Source of the DNA: GCA-003244245 sp035606945
GTDB lineage: Bacteria > Actinomycetota > Actinomycetes > Mycobacteriales > Pseudonocardiaceae
Length of the DNA: 64,000 nucleotides
Assembly (NCBI GenBank): GCA_035606945.1
Contig: DATNDR010000074.1
Coordinates: 68,900 to 132,899, forward strand
Direction: 5' to 3'
In this document: in pieces, positions 59,746-64,000 of the stretch
Position numbering within the stretch: position 1 is the stretch's first letter
Layout of the letters: every line of letters starts with the position of its first letter
The notes under the pieces: generated by a model
What the model was told of the DNA's origin: nothing
The model's input: the letters and a program-made list of their open reading frames with translations, nothing else
The model's database searches: none
Made by a program: the position numbers and the translations under genes

Positions 59746-60486
59746 GTGACGACACTCATGGAACCGCCCGTTTCCGGCCCATCCGCCGCCGCCGAACTTC
59801 AGCAACTGCTCATCGACACCGAAACCTTCACTCAGTTCCTGACCGAGCTGGCCCAGTACGCCACCACCCTGGGACCCGGGCTGTCTTGTGGGATCACTCT
59901 GCGCCGCGACGGCTGTCCGTTCACCGTGGCCGGCAGCGACCCCATCGCGACCAACCTCGATGAGGTGCAATATGGCCACCACGACGGGCCCTGCCTGACC
60001 GCCATGCGCACCGGGCAGGTCGTGACCATCACCGACCTGGCCACCGAGGAGCGATGGGGCACCTACCGCGCCGATGCGCTGGCCCACGGCATTGGCTCCG
60101 TGCTGTCTATCCCGCTGGTGATCAGCCCCGGCGTGTACGGGGCGTTAAACCTCTACTGTGGCCAGCCCGGAATCTTCACCGGGCAGCAGCGGGCGCAGGC
60201 CGAGGGCTTCGCCGGTGAGGCAACGCGGGCACTGCACTTAGCCTGGCGACTAGCCGACCAAGTCGAGCTCACCCACCACCTCGAAACCGCACTGTCCTCC
60301 CGCGGCTTCATCGATCAAGCGCTGGGCATCATCATGAGCCAAAACCGGTGCACCGCCGAGGAGGCTTTCGACATCCTGCGCGCCGCCTCCTCGCACCGCA
60401 ATACCAAGCTGCGCGACGTTGCCCACGGCATGATCACCCGTGTCAGCGGCAAACCACCCGAGCCCAGCGCGAGTTTCTACAGCTAA
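59746..60486 (+). CDS. GAF and ANTAR domain regulator (antiterminator type)
   Basis: A 246-residue protein from GTG 59746. GAF domain about 20-165 (LGPGLSCGITLRRDGCPFTV, YGHHDGPCLTAMRTGQVVTI, SVLSIPLVISPGVYGALNLY). ANTAR domain at the end (HLETALSSRGFIDQALGIIM, CTAEEAFDILRAASSHRNTK, LRDVAHGMITRV). ANTAR proteins bind dual hairpins in nascent RNA and prevent termination. The GAF part likely senses a ligand or redox state. Its targets are unknown. Confidence 0.92.
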   Translation: MTTLMEPPVSGPSAAAELQQLLIDTETFTQFLTELAQYATTLGPGLSCGITLRRDGCPFTVAGSDPIATNLDEVQYGHHDGPCLTAMRTGQVVTITDLATEERWGTYRADALAHGIGSVLSIPLVISPGVYGALNLYCGQPGIFTGQQRAQAEGFAGEATRALHLAWRLADQVELTHHLETALSSRGFIDQALGIIMSQNRCTAEEAFDILRAASSHRNTKLRDVAHGMITRVSGKPPEPSASFYS

Positions 60487-60681
60487 CCCCCCGGCCGCAC
60501 CGGCAGGAAGGCCCGGTGGACCGCCGTGCATGATCCAGGTCGGGGGGTAAGTGACAGCGGGCCGACGTGACGAGCACGATCGGCGGCAGCCAACACCGGC
60601 CGACTACAAGCTGCGCAAAGGCGCTTGGATGCCCGGTTCTGTCATAGTGGAACCGGTAATCACGATGAACACTTTCACAAG

Positions 60682-63000
60682 TCAGCGGCCCAAGCCCTCG
60701 CTGTCCGGAGCCGGGTCCTGGCAAAACGGGTAGCAATTATTGCGCGGCGGTCTGGCTGGCCTCGTTGAACGTTCCTCCGGCGTGGGTTCAGTGTCCCGGA
60801 AATCGCGTTGTGGTGGTGCGAAGGGATCAGTGTTGCGCCGTTCATGGGTACGCCACACGGGGGACCGGGTAGTCGGCGGTCGCGGACCGATCAGCTTAGG
60901 CGGAGGGAACACTGCCATACGAGTGCCTTGCAGGTACGAATTCATAAATCGTTGCCAGGTCTCTCCGGGCAGGCCGCGTCCAAAGATGTCGGCTCCAGTG
61001 GCGTTCTTGATCGCTGAGTTGGCCGGATCGCCTACCCAGACCGCGGTGGAAATCGAGGTGGTATAGCCGATTGTCCAGGCAGCGGAGTTGTGGCCAGTGT
61101 CACCAAGCTGGCTGGTTCCGGTCTTGGCGGCCACCTGGCGGCCGCCTGCCAAGGGGATCTGGGAGCTGCGCGCCACGTCGGTGAGGGTGGCGGTGACGTT
61201 GCGGGCCAGCTGCGCATTGCGAGTGGGATCGGTTTGGTCGAATGCGGGTTGCGGCTTGTCGAGGTGCTGGTATGCGACGCTGCCGTGCGAGTTGTCGTAC
61301 TCCCGGACCAAAAAAGGCTCGTGACGTATGCCGTCAGCGGCGAAGGTCGCGTACCCGCTGGCCATGTCGATGGTGTGCACCGGGTACTGGCCGAGGGTGA
61401 TACCGATTCCGGGTGCCCCAGTGTCCGGTTCTGCCATGGCCCGCTTGCCGTTGATCTCTTCTGGGATTCCGGCCTGAATCGCGGCGTCCCGGACGGCCTG
61501 GGCACCCACGTCTTGGGCGAGCCGCAGGAAGGCTGTGTTGACCGACTGCGTCATCGCTTGCTTCAACGTCAGCTTCGGATAGTTGATGCTTTCGGAGTTA
61601 GAATAGGAACGACCATCAATGACCAGCGGGGACTGCCCGGCGTAAACCGAGTACATACCGATGCCGCGCTCCAACGCCGCCAGCATGGTGAACGGTTTGA
61701 ACGCCGATCCTGGACTCCACGCCAGCCCACCGGCTAAATCGAACCCATTGCCGTCCGATCCACCGTAATACGCGATCACGGCTCCGCTGCGCGGATCGAT
61801 CGCAACCAGCGAGGAGTGAAGGTTGCCGGGTTGCCCGCGCAGCTCGGTGCGGGCTGCATCGCGCGCCAGCTGCTGGGCGCGGGGATCAATGGTCGTCACG
61901 ATCCGGCCACCCCCTTCGGCCAGCTGCGCTCGGGTAATGCCTTGCCTGTCCAACTCCTCCAGCACCCGATCAATGATGTGCGCCCGATCGTCAGTCGGCA
62001 CACCGAGCGCCTGACTGGCCTGACTCAGCGGAAGCGTCTCCGGGTACTGCTGCACCGCCCGATCGGCAGGCGATAGCCAACCCTGCTCGACCATGCCGTT
62101 GAGGACCAGATTCCATCGCGCCTGGGCCGCCGCGAGGTCTGTAGCCGGATCCAAACCGGACGGATAGCGAATCAGTCCAGCCAGGACCGCCGCTTCGGAG
62201 ACGGTCAGGTTCTCCACGTTTTTGCCGAAGTAGGCCTGGCTGGCAGCCTGGATGCCATAGACACCCCGGCCGAAATAGATGGTGTTGAGGTAGTCCTGCA
62301 GGATCTGGTCCTTGGATTCCCGCTTGGTGATCTTGGCTGCGACGATCACCTCACGGAATTTCCGAAGCAAGCTGTACTCGTCGTGGCCGGTGACTACCTT
62401 GATGTACTGCTGCGTAATCGTCGAGCCGCCGCCACTGCCACCGGTGACTTGTTCCCCAGCAGCTCGGGCGATTGCCCCGATGTCGAATCCTGGGTTGGAC
62501 CGGAAGCTGCGGTCCTCAGCCTCCAGTACCGCGTTTTGCACGTGCACGGGCACCTGCGAGAGGCTGACGACAATCCGGTTGCCCTCTTCCGGCACATAAC
62601 GACCAATCTCGGTCTTCCCATCACTCGCCACGATGGTGGTGGCTTGCTTGCGTGCTGCCGCCACCACCGCCGGCGAGGGCACCGGGAACACCAGCCAACC
62701 AACGACGAAGGCCATCACCGGCATCAGGATGATCGCCAGCAACCCAATCAGCACGATCCTGCGCACTCGCCACCGAAACGACCATTCCCCAAGGCTCCAC
62801 CTAACCAGCTCATGCTCGGCTTGCCCCGGAGCGGGTGGCCTTGCTACCGGGCGGCCCTGCCCTGAACGAGGTCGCCCCCAGCGCTCAGGCGGGAGCTCCC
62901 CGCGCGGACTCCGCTTCCATGCCGGCGGCCTGGCATACCGACCGTTGTCATCTCGCCGGTCGCTCACGCGCTGCCCCCAGACCGGTGGCTCGGTCACCAC
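60682..63000 (-). CDS. Class A penicillin-binding protein (PonA-type transglycosylase/transpeptidase)
   Basis: A 772-residue bifunctional cell-wall enzyme. Cytosolic N-terminus rich in Arg/Pro, one TM helix (about 80-110), then GT51 (VQNAVLEAEDRSFRSNPGFD with the catalytic Glu, GGSTITQQYIKVVTG, KITKRESKDQILQDYLNTIY). The transpeptidase follows: SPGSAFKPF (nucleophile Ser near residue 433), QSVNTAF and VAAKTGTSQLG (near 627). The C-terminal tail is Pro/Arg-rich with two Cys (NNCYPFCQD). It polymerises and cross-links peptidoglycan at the outer membrane face. No PASTA domains on this copy. Confidence 0.93.
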   Translation of the reverse strand: MVTEPPVWGQRVSDRRDDNGRYARPPAWKRSPRGELPPERWGRPRSGQGRPVARPPAPGQAEHELVRWSLGEWSFRWRVRRIVLIGLLAIILMPVMAFVVGWLVFPVPSPAVVAAARKQATTIVASDGKTEIGRYVPEEGNRIVVSLSQVPVHVQNAVLEAEDRSFRSNPGFDIGAIARAAGEQVTGGSGGGSTITQQYIKVVTGHDEYSLLRKFREVIVAAKITKRESKDQILQDYLNTIYFGRGVYGIQAASQAYFGKNVENLTVSEAAVLAGLIRYPSGLDPATDLAAAQARWNLVLNGMVEQGWLSPADRAVQQYPETLPLSQASQALGVPTDDRAHIIDRVLEELDRQGITRAQLAEGGGRIVTTIDPRAQQLARDAARTELRGQPGNLHSSLVAIDPRSGAVIAYYGGSDGNGFDLAGGLAWSPGSAFKPFTMLAALERGIGMYSVYAGQSPLVIDGRSYSNSESINYPKLTLKQAMTQSVNTAFLRLAQDVGAQAVRDAAIQAGIPEEINGKRAMAEPDTGAPGIGITLGQYPVHTIDMASGYATFAADGIRHEPFLVREYDNSHGSVAYQHLDKPQPAFDQTDPTRNAQLARNVTATLTDVARSSQIPLAGGRQVAAKTGTSQLGDTGHNSAAWTIGYTTSISTAVWVGDPANSAIKNATGADIFGRGLPGETWQRFMNSYLQGTRMAVFPPPKLIGPRPPTTRSPVWRTHERRNTDPFAPPQRDFRDTEPTPEERSTRPARPPRNNCYPFCQDPAPDSEGLGR

Positions 63001-63319
63001 AGTTCAAACAAGTCGACGCCAAGCCGACGTCCAACGAGCGAGCGTAGGAGCACACACCGTACGAGAACAGTGAAATCCCGCGATGGACAGCATCACGACG
63101 ACGACGTCTAACCCCAGACGCCGTCCTACCTCGTCACAGGCTCCGTCCACGCGCACAAATGCACTGCCACGCGGGGCGTGGACGTATACAAACCCGGCAA
63201 CAAGGCCGTTCGGCACAATAGCTACCCGCCTTCACCTCGCCTTGCTGGCCCGTTGGCCTTAGTGATCGCGTATCGAATTCCGCTCGCTCAGGAATAGCAT
63301 CACGCTTGAGCTTGCAAGG
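63001..63319. other. Intergenic region upstream of the PBP gene, nothing recognised
   Basis: About 320 bases. Presumed promoter of the PBP gene; no other structure seen. Confidence 0.45.
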
Positions 63320-63671
63320 TTGCGCTTCAATGTCTCGACGAGATCCCGACTCGAGATAGCGGTTCGACGTATCAATATTGCGGCGGCCTGCTTATTTGCA
63401 GGGTGGGTCGTAGGGCGACCGCGGAATGGTCTGCGGCCATTCCTCGCGTGGTTCTACGACGACTACTACGACACCGTGATGCTGGTTCCCGGTGCTGCCG
63501 CGCTGCTCGGCGACGGTGACGTCACGCTGGGCGCGAGCCTGCACGTGGCGCACCGCTGGCTGAGCCGAACCGACGCCTGCGCGCTGGTGCCCTTCCCCGG
63601 CCCAGCACAACGCGCTCGCGGTGATCGAGGAGTCTGTGCGTGCCGGCGAGGAAACGCCGTACTGCCAATGA
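63320..63671 (+). pseudogene. Possible alpha/beta-hydrolase C-terminal fragment, frameshifted
   Basis: The plausible coding part runs from about 63449: FLAWFYDDYYDTVMLVPGAA, then LLGDGDVTLGASLHVAHRWL and ACALVPFP. Removing one C from the run near 63597 (ttcccc to ttccc) joins it to AQHNALAVIEESVRAGEETP ending YCQ and TGA 63669-63671. The D-x-TL...SLHVAHRW...ALVPFPxxH layout resembles the late Asp/His region of esterase-type hydrolases. There is no N-terminal part with the nucleophile, so it is a fragment at best. Family call is tentative; TTG 63320 is only the frame limit. Confidence 0.35.
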
Positions 63672-63722
63672 ATCGCGGACTCGGCCTTCTCCGCCGACCC
63701 GCCGAGCGAGTAAGGAGCTCTG

Positions 63723-63863
63723 GTGCTGCTTGATGACCTGCGGCCGCTGTCGGAGCCCACACTGTCCACTGGAGCGCTGGCCCGGATCGCCGCGTCCGGC
63801 AGCCTACCCGCCTCGCTCGCGTCGGCCGGACCACACCGTCACCAGGCGGTCGATGGTTCCTAG
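63723..63863 (+). CDS. Short ORF (46 residues), unrecognised
   Basis: GTG 63723 with AAGGAG upstream, to TAG 63861-63863. Product begins MLLDDLRPLSEPTLSTGALA, then RIAASGSLPASLASAG, possibly the start of a longer protein that is now truncated. No family recognised. Confidence 0.3.
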   Translation: MLLDDLRPLSEPTLSTGALARIAASGSLPASLASAGPHRHQAVDGS

Positions 63864-64000
63864 CAGGGTGGGCGATCTCGGATACGGCAGTATTGGATCG
63901 CGGTCCTGTATCTTCCGTTAAATGCGGACAACCGGAGTGATCGAGAATGCTCCGCATATCAACCGCGGCACGGCGCAGTTCCGGTTGCACGCCTCGCACC

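Overview
The window is high-GC actinobacterial DNA. No rRNA, tRNA, insertion sequence or CRISPR array was found. The gene content points to a filamentous or soil actinomycete, probably Pseudonocardiales or a near relative: a DUF397/Scr1-type regulator pair, a PHO box, a DtxR/IdeR-like iron box, an Lsr2-type DNA-binding domain, a GAF-ANTAR regulator, a SpoIIE/anti-sigma/STAS fusion and an HrdB/SigB-type sigma factor. The genus cannot be fixed from the sequence alone.

Layout. 0-3.1 kb: a decayed family of exported proteins with Ig-like domains, including a protein that joins half of a PstS domain to an Ig domain. 3.3-4.5 kb: DUF397 plus its HTH partner. 4.6-6.6 kb: alkylation repair (Ada-AlkA fusion and Ogt). 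6.6-7.8 kb: a P450 remnant next to a VapBC-like pair. 7.8-15.3 kb: a YbjQ protein, two MFS transporters separated by a 20-bp palindrome, a PhoD-type phosphatase, MaoC, GNAT and a flavin oxidoreductase. 16.3-20.9 kb: a complete pstSCAB phosphate operon behind a PHO box, ending in a translationally coupled winged-helix domain without a receiver. 21-28 kb: TatA, an APC permease, and a tight run of SDR, YbdK-type ligase, PfkB kinase, SurE and DUF427 genes. 28-32.7 kb: an MGDG-synthase-like glycosyltransferase facing a NodB deacetylase and two DMT transporters. 32.8-35.4 kb: a DUF1800/DUF1501 pair. 35.6-45.7 kb: a phasin-like protein, an aminotransferase, a Wzz-like protein, a 1160-residue SpoIIE signalling protein, small proteins, a PASTA protein, a HesB-like protein and a potassium-channel-like protein. 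46.2-49 kb: an ABM-like/MBL pair, two tiny overlapping ORFs with a terminator, and an aldo/keto reductase. 49-52.8 kb: sugar kinase, FucP-type symporter and sugar-binding lipoprotein. 53-54.4 kb: two short peptide candidates and a second PIN/antitoxin pair. 54.5-64 kb: GlnB and Amt, sigma factor, an Lsr2 C-terminal fragment, CspA, GAF-ANTAR, a class A PBP and a broken hydrolase-like gene.

How the genes work together. The pst operon, PhoD phosphatase and SurE nucleotidase all bear on phosphate acquisition or turnover. Amt-GlnB covers ammonium. The kinase, symporter and binding protein cover a sugar. Several genes (amt twice, the Lsr2 fragment, the P450 remnant and the last hydrolase-like gene) are broken by single-base changes inside short homopolymers. 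This pattern suggests that at least some of these frameshifts are sequence errors rather than real mutations.

The most interesting leads are the orphan winged-helix regulator fused by overlap to pstB, the tiny-ORF/terminator unit upstream of the aldo/keto reductase, the peptide candidates at about 53.0 and 53.2 kb, the all-in-one SpoIIE-HATPase-STAS protein, the channel with an altered selectivity filter, and the dispersed palindromic and direct repeats at 6.6, 9.6 and 32.7 kb.
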